The notes under the pieces are model-generated. The model was not told the DNA's origin and searched no databases. It saw nothing but the letters and a program-made list of their open reading frames with translations. A stretch of DNA of 64,000 nt, taken from positions 111,446 through 175,445 of the forward strand of contig QPMI01000206.1 of the NCBI GenBank assembly GCA_004431415.1, in the 5' to 3' direction. Positions 48,901 through 61,062 of the stretch are shown here, in pieces. Every line of letters starts with the position of its first letter. Position 1 is the stretch's first letter. The translations under genes were made by a program, and so were the position numbers. Source of the DNA: Cyanophora paradoxa. Lineage: Eukaryota; Glaucocystophyceae; Cyanophorales; Cyanophoraceae.

Positions 48901-51059
48901 CCAAGCGCATGTCGGGCACGTCGATGGCGACTCCGATCGCCGCGGGCGCGGCGGCGTTGGTACGGCAGTACCTGACGGAGGGGTGGTACCCCTCGGGCGC
49001 CAAGAAGGAGGGGGACGCGATCGCGAGCCCGCCTGCGGCGCTCATCCGCGCGATGATGATCGCCTCGACGACGCACGTCTCCTGCTGCAAGAACGACGGC
49101 TCCAACGCCCGTGCGCCCCTCCCGCCCCGTCGCCCGCCCCTCACCCGGCCCGACCCGACGTGACCCGGGCGGGGCGCGGGGGCAGCGCTCTCGCTGCCGC
49201 CGAACAAGGACGAGGGCTTCGGCTCCCTCAACCTTGCCAACATCCTCCGCTTCGAGGACAGGCCCGCCCTCTCCGCCCCCCCCGCCCCCCGCGCCGCCTC
49301 GCCGCTGACGGCCGCGCCGCAGCTCCTTCTCGCTCTACATGGACTACAACCGCGCCCTCGCGCACCGCAACTCGGCCGGCTACTGCTTCACCGTCGGCAA
49401 CAAGCTGCCCCTCACGTCCGCCCCCCGCTCCCCTCCCAGCCTCGGCCCCGCTCACGCTCTCCGCCCCGCCCCTCCCCGCCCCGCCGCGCAGGGTGACGCT
49501 GGCGTGGACCGACGCGCCCGGCTCGACCACCTCGGTCGCCCCCCTCGTCAACGACCTCGACCTCCAGGCCCGCCCCGTCGCCCCGCCCCGCCCTGCGCCG
49601 CCCGGCTAGGGCTCAACCCGGAGTGCAGGTATGGGAGTTCGGGCCGGGGGCGTGGCACCCCTACTACCCCAACACGCCCGACTTCGACTACGGCACTCAG
49701 CGCGCCGACCGCATGAACAACGTGGAGAAGGTCCGCACGCGTACCCCTTGCCCCAACCCGTCCCGCACCCTGGGGGGCTGCTCACACCACGTACCCCTCC
49801 TCCAGATCGTACTGCAGAAGCCCAACAAGGATATCTTCTACTACGTCTCCGTCCGCGCCTTCAACATCCCCGTACCCAAGTGCATCCTTCTGAGCTGCCT
49901 CCTCGGATCCTGCAAGGCGTGCTGAGTCTCTCCGCTCGCAGGGTCGTGGGTTCGGTCTCGGGGCAGGACTACGCCCTCGTCGTGAAGGGGGACAACGTCA
50001 AGCTGACGACGGGCTGCCCTACCCCCCCGGACCTCGGCGTCCTCTCCACCGTCGACGAGAACTCGTACCCCTCCCGTGAGCCTCCCCCTTTCTCGTTCTT
50101 TCTTTTCTTGTTGACCTGGGGGAGCAGCGCCGGCGCGGGAGACGACGGGCCACAGCATCGTACCCCGCATCTGGGTGGACCGCGCCTTCGCCCAGCAGGA
50201 CCTCTCCGCCAGCACCGTCACCTCGGTACCCCCTCCCTCCCTCCTTCCGGCGTCGTACCCCCCTGAGACCTCCCCCCCGCAGATCTCGAAGAACGTGGCC
50301 GCCGGCCTCGAGATCCCCGCGACCCGCGTCAAAGTCATCCTGATCGTGCGCGGGGGCTGGCCCCAGTGCCTGTACCCCTCTGGCCCCCCTCACTCCGCCT
50401 GGCAGGGGAACTACATCAAGGACAGGACGACGGGGGAGGTCCGCGGCTGGGTCTTCCTCGACATCCGCCTCGCGGCCGCCTCCGAGTTCCAGGCCACCCT
50501 GGACGCCCTGCGCACCTTCCTCCAGGTCCGCCCGGGGCCCCGGCTGGGCAGCGCCCTCTCCCTCCCTTTCCCCTCTCTCTCCCGTCCCGACGCCCCCGGG
50601 CGCGCAGGGCAACGCGCTGGCGGGCATCTACAAGATGATGCCGAACGGGCTCTCCGTCAACTCGACGGCGCCCCTGGAGTGGCGCGTCGACCCCAACCAG
50701 GTGCCCCTCCCCCGCGCCCCCCCCTCAGAGACGCACCCCGAGGCTGACGGCGGCGGGGCGCGCGCGCCCAGATCTTCTCGGGGGTGAACAGCGTCTCCTC
50801 GGGCCAGGGGGTGGCGAGCCCCAGCGCCGGCTCCTACTCCTCCTCCTCGGGCTCGGGCTCCTCCTCCTCCTCGGGCTCGTCGACCTCGCCGGGCCGCATG
50901 GGGGCCTCCATCGGCGCCACCACCGGCAGCAGCTCCTCCTCCTCAGCCGCCACGCCCACCGCCCGGCCGGGCCTCTCCCCGCTCGCCCTCGCCGCCGCGG
51001 CCCTCGCCGCTCTCCTGGGCAATCTTCTCCTCCACCGGGCCCCCACGCGGGCCTGCTAG
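45921..51059 (+). CDS. Secreted subtilisin-like serine protease with membrane-anchor tail
   Basis: Family S8 peptidase entering the secretory pathway. The ATG at 45,921 starts a signal peptide (LAALATCFIAVLLASSVAPA). The catalytic domain is read across many exons: Asp in LIGIGDSGIDWDNC (near 47,650), His in EGHGTHVAGSAAGNG (near 47,970), oxyanion Asn in VLFAAGNDGQ (near 48,530), Ser in RMSGTSMATPIAAGAAAL (near 48,915). A beta-rich region follows (TLAWTDAPGSTTSVAPLVND, VWEFGPGAWHPYYP, FYYVSVRAFNIP), typical of the P-like domain after S8 domains. A Ser-rich linker and terminal hydrophobic stretch (LSPLALAAAALAALLGNLLL) suggest a membrane or GPI anchor. About twenty introns, many with GTACCCC; one at 49,731-49,805 has it at both ends. 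The N-terminal part (46,200-47,250) is interrupted by several introns and less certain. Confidence 0.88.
47063..47125 (+). repeat. Tandem duplication of a splice-end element in a protease intron
   Basis: The 24-25-bp unit beginning GCGTACCCCC and ending TTTCGACCG occurs twice in direct tandem (47,063-47,087 and 47,088-47,111), followed by a third partial unit that ends in the acceptor CGCAG. Confidence 0.8.
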
Positions 51060-52031
51060 CGCCAGCCGAGGGCGCGCGAGCTGTGACTCCTCCCCCTTTC
51101 CGGACACCGTTCTTTTTATGTATTACTGTAGCAGGCATGTATCTGTATTCTTTGCAATTGCGCACGAGTACATCGCGATTTTTCGCTGTAGGCTGAACTC
51201 GAAGGCAACTTCATACCGTACCCGGCGGAGACTTTACCCCCCGGCAAGCAGCAATGCTAGTGGAGCAGCGGTCAGCAAGCATGCAGCGGGCAGTTGCTTT
51301 CAGTTGGTAGCATCTTAGCGGTAAAGCTTCTCAGAAACAAAGAATGGCGACCCGCGGCCGTCACATTGGTAGCATTAGAGGCCTGCAGCGCGATCAGCGA
51401 GCATGCAGCGGAGCAGCCGCTGCATGTGGTAGCATCGGAGCGGTAAAGCGTCTCAGAAACAAAGAATGGAGGCCAGCCCATTATAAAGCAGAAGATGGTC
51501 AGCACAACGCGATCAGCGAGCATGCAGCGGAGCAGCCGCTGCATGTGGTAGCATCGGAGCGTTTTAAAAACTTTACAAAAACACGTTGTGAAACCAGCTG
51601 CGGGACGTCGTCGGCCAACATCCGCAAGTGGGCGCTCATGTGCGAAGCCCGTCCTTCGTTGCTAGCTCTCATCGCGACCTTGACACTCTTGCCAGAACTG
51701 ATGCCGATCCAGGACGCGGGGAATCTTCGGAATCTTCGCTCAAACCGCGCCTGCCTTGCTAACGCATGTGCCCAGCCACGTGCTTCTATGTCGCCGGAGG
51801 TCCTAGGTGAGTGCATCAGTGATTGCACAATGTCAAGCAGGTCACGAACAGCTGGGTGATCGTGATGGCGCGATAGGAATCCAGCTAGTGCCCGTCCATA
51901 GCGCCTGCCAAGTTCTGCCCGGGCTGCAGCCTGTATGCAGGTTTTTGTGACGCGTATGTACACATTGAAATGTCAAGATGAAACTGAAGTTATCTGGCTA
52001 CCGTAGCGCTGCGCCTGAGAGGGAAAGCTTC
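51060..52031. other. Repeat-bearing spacer with one open frame
   Basis: Less GC-rich spacer between convergent genes. A minus-strand open frame (51,499-51,963, about 150 codons, no ATG at its upstream end) reads RRYGRALAGFLSRHHDHPAV and HMSAHLRMLADDVPQ and overlaps the repeat family at its 3' end. It could be an exon of an undetected gene or chance; I do not recognise it. Confidence 0.3.
51254..51561. repeat. Three-copy dispersed direct repeat
   Basis: A 53-bp sequence is perfectly repeated at 51,390-51,442 and 51,509-51,561 (gcgatcagcgagcatgcagc at its start, gtggtagcatcggagcg at its end). A diverged third copy starts near 51,254 and shares the following GTAAAGC, CTCAGAAACAAAGAATGG extension with the first perfect copy. 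Confidence 0.85.
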
Positions 52032-52771
52032 CTATAGCTGGAGCTGTTTCTCGCGCTTGATGTCCTCAGCGAGAACTGTCCCAAGCTGCACGCGCCCAAC
52101 TTGGCTCTCGTCGATGCCGTCGCGATCGGGTGCTCCCACGGGGTGCTCGGCCGCGACCCCGGCCGCCGGCTCGGAATCCGCCGATGCTTCCTCCAATGGC
52201 GCCTCGCCCCTCTCCTTGCGAAGCCGCGCCAGGCGCTGCCGGTTCCTCTTCGTGAGCACCCGATGCGTGCGCGCCTTCTCCTCCTCGCTCATCTGCAAGC
52301 GCTCAGCTTCACGCGCAGATGCAGCTCGGCGGCACCGGCGCGCACTTTTTCCCAGTTTGCGATCCTTGAGAGCCGCCCGTCCTCGTGCACTGCGGGGCGT
52401 GAGCAGCGGGACGTGCAAGCTGCTCGCGAGACGCACCTACGAGCGGGCCGAGCTCCTTCTCCAAGTTTATGGACGCGGAGCCGGAGGACATGTCGACTTT
52501 CTTCGCGGCGCCGTCGTGCACATACGCTTCAGGCAGCTCGAGCTTCTCTCCAATTTGTGGTGCAGCCCTTAGCGCATCGTGCACTCCGTCACCCTCCTGT
52601 GCGTACTTGCTCCCGGCCTCGGCGACCTGGGCGAACTTCGGAGTGGCAAGTCAGTGCGCGCGAGGCAGCGAATCAGGATGCCGAGCGAACCGCCAGGATG
52701 CAAATTGCGACCAGCAGCGTCGCCCGGAGCAGCGCTGGCGGCCTCCTCGACAGCGTGGCCGCCGCTGACAT
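52032..52771 (-). CDS. Small unrecognised protein with N-terminal signal sequence
   Basis: Four-exon model, in frame throughout. The ATG at 52,771 begins MSAAATLSRRPPALLRATLL then VAICILA, a signal or targeting sequence; an intron with donor GTTCGC and acceptor CGAAG joins it to FAQVAEAGSKYAQEGDGV. Then GEKLELPEAYVHDGAAKKVD, LEKELGPLV, VHEDGRLSRIANWEK and MSEEEKARTHRVLTKRNRQR follow, the latter two joined over a GTGCGC-donor intron. The basic helical block with LARLRKERGE is followed by an acidic Ala-rich stretch and the end DIKREKQLQL. The IANWEK-MSEEE-TKRN region looks like a conserved motif, but I cannot name the family. Divergent from the WDR6-like gene over about 250 bp. Confidence 0.65.
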
Positions 52772-53023
52772 GGCAGGTTGACGCTGATTCGCTTTCTTCC
52801 TGCTTGCGGGGCTTAGCTGAGTTGAGCTGAGTTGCGCGCTTGGCTGAGCGAAGCACTGTACATGTGGCAGTACCGCTAGGTGGTGTCTGCTACCCCCCTC
52901 CGACCACGACTCCACGACTCACCCGGTCCACGAGTCCACGACTCCAGGTTAGGCCCAGCGTGCAGGGCCTCTACCGGCCCCAAGAGCTTCGATCCGAGCG
53001 CATGCAGCGATAGAGCGCGCCCG
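52772..53023. promoter_or_regulatory. Short shared upstream region
   Basis: 252 bp between the divergent start codons of the small protein (-) and the WDR6-like gene (+). It includes a GAGCTGAGTTGAGCTGAGTT repeat at 52,811-52,832 and a CCACGACTC repeat at 52,906-52,946; either could be a regulatory element. Confidence 0.4.
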
Positions 53024-56000
53024 ATGCAGGCGCGATGGGCGCGCGTCGGCTACCTGGGGCCCGTGCACAGCGTCTGCGTGGATCGCGAGACGGGCCTCGT
53101 CTTCTCCGCAAGCGGGCCGTACGTGCGGGCGCACGCGCTCGCGACCGGCGACGCGGTCCTCGAGGCCGATGCACTCCCCGGCGGCCGCATCCACCGCGTG
53201 CAGTTTGAGAGCGACCCGAGCGGCGGCGCTGGGGCGCATGCGCTCATCTTGCACGGCGGGCGGCAGCTGCGGCTCTTCCGCCTCGCGGTCGGCCCCGCCG
53301 CGGCCGAAGCGGGCGGCGGTCGCCTCTGCAGCACCCAGCTCGAGCTGGCGGGCGTGTGGAGCGCGCCGGATTGGATCCTGGAGTCGCAGCTGTGCCCGCT
53401 CAGCGGGCGCCTCGTCGCGGCCCTCGCGCACAACGAGCTCGCCGCGTTCCAATTTGATCTCACGACGGCCGCGGACGTCGACGGCCGGCCGGCCGCGCTG
53501 GCCCCCGCCCGCGTCCGCTCCCCGCCGGCGGTGCTCGCGGCGTCCGCGGCGCTGCGGGAGGCGGCCCGCGGCCGCGTCGAGTGCGCCTTCGGGACCTTCT
53601 TTGGGGACGTCCTCCTCTGGACGGCCGACCTGGACGCCGGGGCGCCCGCCGGCCCGCCCCAGCGTCTCTCCGGCGCCCGCGGCAAGGTCCGCGGCGCCCT
53701 TCCTTCTCCCTCATCCTCCTGCCCCCCCGGCACCCCCCCGCGCGCTCAGGTCGCTCAGGTGGCGCGCGTGCGCTGGTGCGAGGGCGGCGCGGCGCTGCTG
53801 AGCGCCGGTGAGGACCGCGCCGTGCGCCTCTGGCGGCGCGCCCCGGACGGGGCCTGGCTCCCCGCCCTCGCCGCCTTCGGCCACGAGGGCTGGGTCCGCT
53901 CGAGCTTTCGCCCCCGCACACCGTTCGCGCCCGTAACGCCCCGCCAGGTCTGGGACGCGGTGCGGCTGGGCCCGCTGGTCGTGAGCGTAGGGGAGGACCT
54001 CACCGCCCGCGCCTTCGACGCCGCCACCGGCCGCTGCGCCGCCGTCCTCCGAGCCCGTCTACCGCCTGCAGCTGTTGCGGGGGCGGGGCGGCTGAGGCCG
54101 GGGGGCGCAGGGCCACCGGGGGCGGCACGTGTGGTGCGCCGCGGCGGACGAGGCGAGCGGCGCCGTCGTGACGGGGGGCGAGGGTGCGCGGCCCCTGCGA
54201 GGGGGGCGGGGGGCCCCGGCGCCCCTCACCCGTTGTCTTTCTCCCCCGCAGACGCGTCGGTGAAGGTCTGGGACCTCAGGGAAGCCCTCGAGGCCGCCCG
54301 GGGGGTACAGGAAGACGGTCCCGCGGCGGCCGGCCCCCGTCCGGACGGCTGGCGCGAGGCGGTGCGCCCTTCGGGTCTGGGGGACCCGCGGGGACGGGGT
54401 ACGCGATTGAACGGACCGCCGCAGTCGGTGCCCCTCCCGCACGCGGACGAAGCGAAGCAGGGCGGCGTGCGCGCCGCGCCCGTACCCCCGCCGCCCCTCG
54501 GGACGGGCGTAACGCAGCACCCCGCAGGGCGTCTTCGTGAAGGGGATGGCGGTGCTCGGTGGCGGGGCGCGCTGCCTCGCGGCGCTCTCCACGGGGGAGC
54601 TGCTGGCCCTGTACCCCCTCCTCCGGCCGCACGAGCCTCCCCGGCTGGAGGTCGCCTGGAGGCCGGAGGGGGGGAGGGAGGGAGACGGTCCGCCCGCGCC
54701 CCGGCCCGTCAGCTGCATGGACGCGGTCACGGGTGCGATGTACCCCCTCGCGGAGCTTCCCGCGTGAACGCTGTACCCCCCGCAGCGCGCGGCGGCGGGG
54801 TAGAGGACAGTAGCGACGACGAGCCCGAAGACGACTCCGAGGGCGGCGAGTGGATCGGTACCCCTTCCCGCTCTTGCCCACACTTCCTGCCCTTCGAACC
54901 ACGTACCCCGCAGAGGACCGCGCGGTGCTGGGCTCCCCGTTCGGGGACCTCTCCTTCGTTCGCTGTCTCCTACCCCCGAACGGCGACGGGGGGTACCGCT
55001 CCTGGGCCACCTCCCTCCCCTCCGGGGACTCCACCGTGCGCCACGCGCGCCCGTACCCCTTCCCCCTGCGTCTGATCCACCCTGCCCCCCCAGGTCCTGG
55101 ACGTCTACTTCCCCCACCCCGGCCTGGCCATCTCCGCCGAGCCTCGCCAGGTCTCCGCTCTCTGTACCCCCGTCCTCGTTCCATTTCCGATCGCGTACCC
55201 CCCCAGGGCGGCCTCCTCCGGACGTGGCTGGTTGCGGGGCCGCCCGGCGGGGGGCCGGGGCCCCCTGCCGTTCTTGCCGGGCCCAGTGCGCCCCATTTTC
55301 GTCGGACCAATTCAATTCCGTCTCTCTGCAGCCGCCTCCGAACCGCCGCGCAGCGCTCCGGACTGCGGACGGGCACCGCGTGACGTCGGTCGCGGCGATG
55401 GACCGCGGCCCGCGGGGGTACCTTCTCTTCTGCGGCGACCGGCGGGGCAACATGACTGTCTTCCGCGTACCCCGGGCGGAGGCCTCCCCCGGGCCCCTGG
55501 CGCCCCTGCAGGCGAGGCGGCCGCGCCCGCCGCCTCTCCGTTCCTTTCTCTCAGCGGCCGCCGCGCAGACGCTGCACCGGCTGCACGGGACGGAGGCCGT
55601 CGCGCGGGCGCTGGTGGCGGCCGGCGGGGCGCAGCTCTGGTCCGTCGGGCACGACGGCTGCCTCGCCCGCGCCTCCCTCCGCCCCGACGCCGTGCGCCCG
55701 CTTCCTTCCGTACCCCCGGCCCGCCCCTTCCCCCCTCGAGCGTGACGTCTGCAGGAAGCGCCCCTGCGCCCCACGAGCTCGCAGCGCGTGTCGGCCACCG
55801 TCGGGTACGTGTCGTCGGAACCAGAAACTCTTATGTCGACCGGATTCGAACCCGTGGATCGCAGGAACGTACCGGGCGGTCTGTGGGAGGCGGCGGGCGG
55901 CGACGCAGTCGTGGGCGGCTTCGTCGCCGGCGAGCTCCTCTTCTGGCGAGCCCGTACCCCCCAGAGCCGCGTCCCCCCCTCCCTCGCCGCCGCTCACCTC

Positions 56001-57883
56001 TGCGCAGGAACGCGGGGCAGGGGGCGCCGGTGGGGCGGGCGCCGCTGGCGGGCCACAAGCAGCCGCACGCGGCGGCCGTGCTGGCGTCGGGGCGGCGGCT
56101 CGTCTGCCTGCGCGCCGCCGGCGGCCGCCTGCACGTCGCCCGCCCCTCCGGCGTCGAGGTGCCTCCCCCTCCTCGTCCCTTCCCGCCCCGTTGCTTAGCT
56201 TGGGGAGCAGGGGGAGGAGGAGGAGTCCCGTGCGGTCCCGCGGTCCATCGGGGGCCCCTTCCACGGCCGCGAGGCGCGGGCGGTCGTCTCCCTTCCGCTG
56301 CGCCTCCCCGGCCCCGGCCCCGGCCCCGGGGCGCTGCTGGCGACGGGCGGGGAGGACACGACGGTGCTTCTGCTGCGGGGGGACCCCGGGCGCGGGCGCG
56401 GGCTCGCGGTGGCCCAGTCTCTGCACGCGCACCCCTGCGCCGTCCGCTGCCTCGCCGCCGCGCCCCTCGGCCCCGCCTCCGCCCTCCTCTTCTCCGGGGG
56501 AGGCAAGGAGTGCGTCGTGGCATGGCTCGTCGAGGTGCGGGGGGTACGCGTTCCGCTGTCGCCTCCTCACCTGAGGCCCTCCCGCCCCAGGCGGAAGGCG
56601 GGCAGCTCCGGTGCGAGCGGCTGGCCCTGGACGCCCCGGCGCAGGTCCGAGTCCCGGCTCGCCCGCCTGGTTCCGCTCATGATCAGGACCCGCCTGGCAG
56701 GCGGGGACGGACCAGCGGGTGATGGCCCTGGCGCTCCTCCCGCCCCCTCCGGATTCGAACCCGCCCGCGGCCCTCGCCCTCGCCGCGTGCCTCTCGGACG
56801 GCACCCTCCGCCTCTTCGACTTCGACGTACCCCCCCGCGCCCTCCGGCGCCGGCCGGGCGCGCCCCCCCGCGGCCACTCCGGGGCGCTGCTCTCCGCCTG
56901 CGCCCTCCGCGCCGCCGGCCGCGGCCTCCTCTTCACGGGGGGTACCGACGGCCGCCTCTGCCTCTGGGCCTTCGACGACCCGGAGCCCTGTACCCCGCCC
57001 GCGCCCGGGGCGGCCAGCTCCCTGCACGCCGGCCTCCGGCGGCGGAGGCGGCGGGCCCGTCCGGGGGCCGGGGCGGAGGGCGCGTGCGGGGAAGAGGAGG
57101 AGGAGGCGGCGGCCCCGCTGGTCCAGTGGCCGGGCCAGCACCGCTTGGGAGTCAACTGCCTCGCCGCCGCCGCGCGCCCAGCCCGGACCCGCCCCGCATT
57201 CCTCTACCCCCCTGACCCGGGCCCGCAGGTGTGCGCGGAGGGCGGCCTGCTGGCCGTCGCCTCGGGGGGCGACGACCAGGTGCGGAGCCTGTGCTCCCTT
57301 GCCCTTTCTTCCCCCTCCCCTTCTTACCCCTCCCCTTCTTACCCCTCCACTCAGTCCGTCGTCGTCCGGTGGCTCCTCTTCCCCCCGGGGGAGGCCGCCG
57401 GTACCCCCCAGGAGGCCGCCTTCGTTCGCCTGGAGTCGGCCCACGCCTCCGCGGTTCGCGGCATCGCAGCCTTTCCCGTACCCCGGAGGCGCGCCCCCCG
57501 TTCTTCCTGCGCTACGGTTCCATCTCTGACGAGAAAGTGGCAGCCGGGACGTGTGGCTAGTGACGTGCGGCTGGGACCAGCGCGCCCGCGCCTGGCGAGC
57601 CTCTTTCGCGAACGGCCAAGTCCAGGCCCTCGGCGGGCGCGCCGTACCCCCTCCACCTCCTACCAGTACCCCCTCCGGGATCTCTGACGCGCGTACCCCG
57701 GGCCCCAGGTGCCTGCTGGAGGTGGCGGACGTGAGCGGCATGGACGCGCGCCTCGTGGAGGGGGGTACGGGCGCGTGCGGGCCCGGGGGGGAGGAGTCGG
57801 CGCCGGATACGGAGCTCCTCGTCGAGTGCCACTTCGCGGGGGTCGGGCTGCAGCGCTCCCTCCTCCGAATCCCGTACCCCTAG
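53024..57883 (+). CDS. WD40-repeat protein, WDR6-like
   Basis: Large beta-propeller protein resembling WDR6/Trm734, the partner of the FTSJ1/Trm7 tRNA 2'-O-methyltransferase. From the ATG at 53,024: MQARWARVGYLGPVHSVCVD, LCPLSGRLVAALAHNELAAF, CAFGTFFGDVLLWTADLDAG (the family GTxFxxxxxW block), RWCEGGAALLSAGEDRAVRL then WRR, FGHEGWVR, QVWDAVRLGPLVVSVGEDLT. Further WD-type blades follow: DASVKVWDLREALEA, GYLLFCGDRRGNMTVFRV, AQLWSVGHDGCLARASL, GALLATGGEDTTVLLL, ALLFSGGGKECVVAWLVE, LACLSDGTLRLFDFDV-like, GTDGRLCLWAFDDPEP, VCAEGGLLAVASGGDDQ, VTCGWDQRARAWR. It ends LQRSLLRIPYP. Around fifteen to twenty introns, many with GTACCCC. WD40 content is certain; the WDR6 assignment rests on length and a few blocks. 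Confidence 0.8.
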
Positions 57884-58294
57884 CCTAGTAGAGCCCCGCC
57901 GGGCGCCCCCGGAATTCGATCCCCAGCTCGATCGAGTAGTAGCTAGCTCTCGGTATTTAGGCTCGGCCAGCGCTTCCAAGTTCGTTGCTAGCGCTAGCGC
58001 TAGGCGAGTGCTAGGCCCTGAGGCCAGAAGTTTTGGTTCCGATTGGTGAAGGCGATTGATAGATCATGAGATGACAGACTCTCGGGACAACGTGAAGGCT
58101 TGGAATCCAAATAAAACGCGCCTAAAGGCATAACGACGAGGACAACTGCGGCAACGACTGCGAAATCCCTATGTACAGGCCTCTGAAGAAGTAACTCACA
58201 TAAAGCGAAGCAAATGCGGGCGCTGGCAGTAGCCCCAGCAACGGTCAGCAGCCTCGGCACAGCCATAGTTGGGCGGGCCGGCGGGGCGGGCCCC
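57884..58294. other. Intergenic between convergent genes
   Basis: 3' flanks of the WDR6-like and ankyrin genes. Contains AATAAA on the + strand near 58,110 and GCTAGCGCTAGCGCTAG palindromes near 57,988-58,004. No gene seen. Confidence 0.5.
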
Positions 58295-60316
58295 TCACAG
58301 GGCGAAGCGCTGCATGGCGCCCGGGCCGGGCCGCTGCGACTCGGAGACGCTGGCGGCGGGGACGAAGGGCGAGGGGCGGCCGGCGCCGGTCGGCTGGAGG
58401 GAGGGCGAGCGGGGCGGGTAGTGCGCGCTGCCGCCGGCGCCGAAGCCGGGGCCGCCGCTGCCGGCGGGGGCGAGGCGGTACTGGCCCGTGGCGAGGTACT
58501 CCCGCAGGACCCCGACGACCCCGTCGATGTCGTGGTTGTACGAGTCCACCTGCCGGCGCGCACCGTGTGGGCGAGCCCTCGCGGTCGCGGGGGCGGGGCG
58601 GGGCGGCGGCGGGGGCGCACCACGCGCTGCCGCTGCTGGAACGCCTCGTTCGGCTCCCCCTGCTGCCTCTCCGGCGCCTGCGGGGGGTACGCGTTCAGGA
58701 AGGGAGGGGAGAGGACGTTCCCGGGGGGTACGGGTGCGGGCGCGCGCCCGCTTCTTCTTGTACTCGAGGCGCTCGACGTCGGAGGGGTCGAGGCGCACGC
58801 CGGCCTGGAAGAGGGCGTCCAGAGTCTTCTTCGGCTCCTTTTGCCTGCGAAGCGGAGCTAAGGGGGGCAGAGAGGAGGGAAGAGGAAGGGGGCGGGGCGG
58901 GGACCTGAGGGCGGCCTGGATGGCCCAGTGGACGAGGACCGAGTCCCCGGAGACGTCCCGCTCGTTCAGCTGCGCGCCCCGCGACGCGAAGAGCTGCCGC
59001 AGGGATAAGAAAAGGGATTGGGGGGAGAAGCGGCGGGGGGGTACCTGGATGCACTCCTCGACCTTGTTGGTCTTGATGAGGTGGAAGAGGGCCTTCGCCG
59101 CGTGCCTGCGCGCCCGCGCTCGGGCGGGGGGAGGGGTAGGGGGACAAAGAGGGCGGGAGGGGTACGCACATCATCGCCGTCGCGCCGTCTCGGTCGCTGG
59201 GGGCGGGGCGGAGTGTCGGCGGCCCGGCGGGAAGAGGGCGGGAGCGGGCAGCGGAGAAGGGGCGGACCTGATGTTCACCGAAGCGCCGCGCTCGATCAGG
59301 AGGCGGACAGAGTCCATGTCGACGCTACCTGCGCCGGCCCCGGGGTGAGCAGAAACGAACGAAAAGGAGAGACAGGGCGGGCCGGAAGGAGGGCGGCGGA
59401 CCCGAAGCGAAGGCGTGCATGAGGGCGGTGCGCCCCTCGTTGTCGGTCGCCTGCACATCCGCCTGGCGCTCCACCATCGTCCGGACCAGGTCCGAGTTGG
59501 GCGGCGGGACCTGCGCCCGGCGGCCCCGACCCGCGTCGGCGCGGCGGCGGCTCGATCGGGGCATCGCGAGGCTCCGCGCGGGTGCCCTGCCGGGTAACAG
59601 GAACGAACCTCGGACAACAAGAGCATCTGCAGCGGAGTGACGCGCGAGTCAGGCGCGGGAGCACCCAACGGATCGGGAGAAAAAAGTAGAACGTGGGAAA
59701 AAGCGGACCAGAGGCGTGAGACCTTTCGCCGTCCTTCGCAAACCATTAGCTACGCTTAGCGATATGTCGAATGACCGTACCGCGCATCAAGGGCGGCGCC
59801 GCGGTCCAGAAGCGTCCTGCGGCGACACGTCAGGTGGCAGGGCAATGCGGCCGGGCGGACCGGCGGCGGGCGTGCCGTGCTGCATCGACGTGGCGGCTCT
59901 GAAGCGCCAGCATAAGCAATGTCCTCTGGCTGCCGTCCGAGACCCGGACGTCGGCGACGCCGCCCTGCGCGGCGAATCGGTCCAGGGCGTGCTGTGGTTA
60001 ACAACGAAAGGCATCAAGCTCGCCTCGTTGAAGTGCTTCATAAGAAGCGTCGTTATGCTCCCCGGGCTCGACATCGGGTTGGAGAGTTTGGTAACCTGCC
60101 GGAAAAGCGCCCGCGCCGCGTCAGAAGCGTACTCAGGCCGCAACGAGCGCTGAAACAGGCTCAAAGGCGCCCGTCAAGGTCACGTACGAGAGAAAGCTCG
60201 TGCTTCGTTTGAGCATACTTGAATGCAGCTGTTCCTGAGCCTGCCGAGCCCAGGCTGACCTCTATCGGCGCCGGTGGCGGCGCCGATGACTTGTGTTTCG
60301 ATAGTTTCTTGCCCAT
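58295..60316 (-). CDS. Ankyrin-repeat protein
   Basis: Protein-interaction scaffold of unknown partner. The ATG at 60,316 gives MGKKLSKHKSSAPPPAPIEV, a Gly2/basic start that could be myristoylated. Ankyrin repeats are restored by splicing: QRTLLMLALQSRHVDAA joins TLLDRGAALDARYG over a GC-AG intron (donor GCACGC), then TPLQMLLLSEV, QADVQATDNEGRTALMHAFA, SVDMDSVRLLIERGASVNIR, ALFHLIKTNKVEECIQ, QLFASRGAQLNERDVSGDSV then LVHWAIQAALR, and LDALFQAGVRLDPSDVERLE. The C-terminal part (YNHDIDGVVGVLREYLATGQ) is followed by a Gly/Pro/Ser-rich tail ending MQRFAL. About eleven introns, some with GGGGTAC near an end. The join near 59,950-60,150 is uncertain. Confidence 0.78.
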
Positions 60317-60524
60317 GACCTCGGAGCTGGTGGGCAGTGGTGGTAGATTTGGGGGTACGGCCACTCGAACCAATCAGCGTGTCCAGCCGGGCCCTTTCAC
60401 GTGCGTACGCGCTCAATCGCCACGCTCGCTTGCTTCTGCCGCGATTTGCCCTCGCCGAGCTCGCCAGACGCGCTGAGAGCGCCGCGCGCTCCTCATCGCG
60501 CAGCGCTGCAGGTAATCATCGACA

Positions 60525-61062
60525 ATGGAGCGCGATCCGACCGGACTGCTCACCGATCAAGAGGTGAAGCGCCGAGCGGAGAAAGCGGGGGTCTCGGAGG
60601 AAGAGATTCGCCGTGACTTCGCCAGCCGCCCCGAGGCCGCGCAGAAGGGTGCGCGTTGGATTTCAATTTAGCGCCATATCGTGCACGCTGACGCGGTCTC
60701 CAGCGGCGAGCCTGCACAGGGCGGATGAGAGCGCGCTGGAGGAGGCCGAAGAGCTACGCGTGCGCATGCATCTTCCCTCCTGCCGTGACAAGGCGGGTGC
60801 CTCTCCTTATTGCGCTCGCACAGGAGAGGGCGGCGCACGCGCACGGACCCGTCCTGAAGAGCGAGACCGAGCGCCGCGAGGCCTGCCCGGCGCCACGCGA
60901 TGCGCATGCGTCCCTCGCGAGCTCGCCGAACTAATTCCGAACCCGCAGCACGATGCCCGCTCGGGCCATTCAGGAGCCAAACTCCCCTTCCCCTCCGTCG
61001 AGATGGCGGGGCGCTCAAAGGGGTCCGGCGCGTGGGCCGGAGACCGCCTTGACCTCGACTGA
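60525..61062 (+). CDS. Small unrecognised helical protein, 116 residues
   Basis: Four exons fit to the base: 60525-60648, 60704-60759, 60824-60880, 60949-61062, total 351 nt. Product blocks: MERDPTGLLTDQEVKRRAEK, AGVSEEEIRRDFASRPEAAQ, LHRADESALEEAEELR, ERAAHAHGPVLKSETERRE, HDARSGHSGAKLPFPSVEMA, ending GDRLDLD. It is charged and helical in its first two thirds with a Gly-rich end. Introns (55, 64 and 68 nt) have donors GTGCGC, GTGCGC and GCCTGC; the first has a CGCTGACGC branch motif. No family recognised. It is divergent from the ankyrin gene across about 208 bp. Confidence 0.6.
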
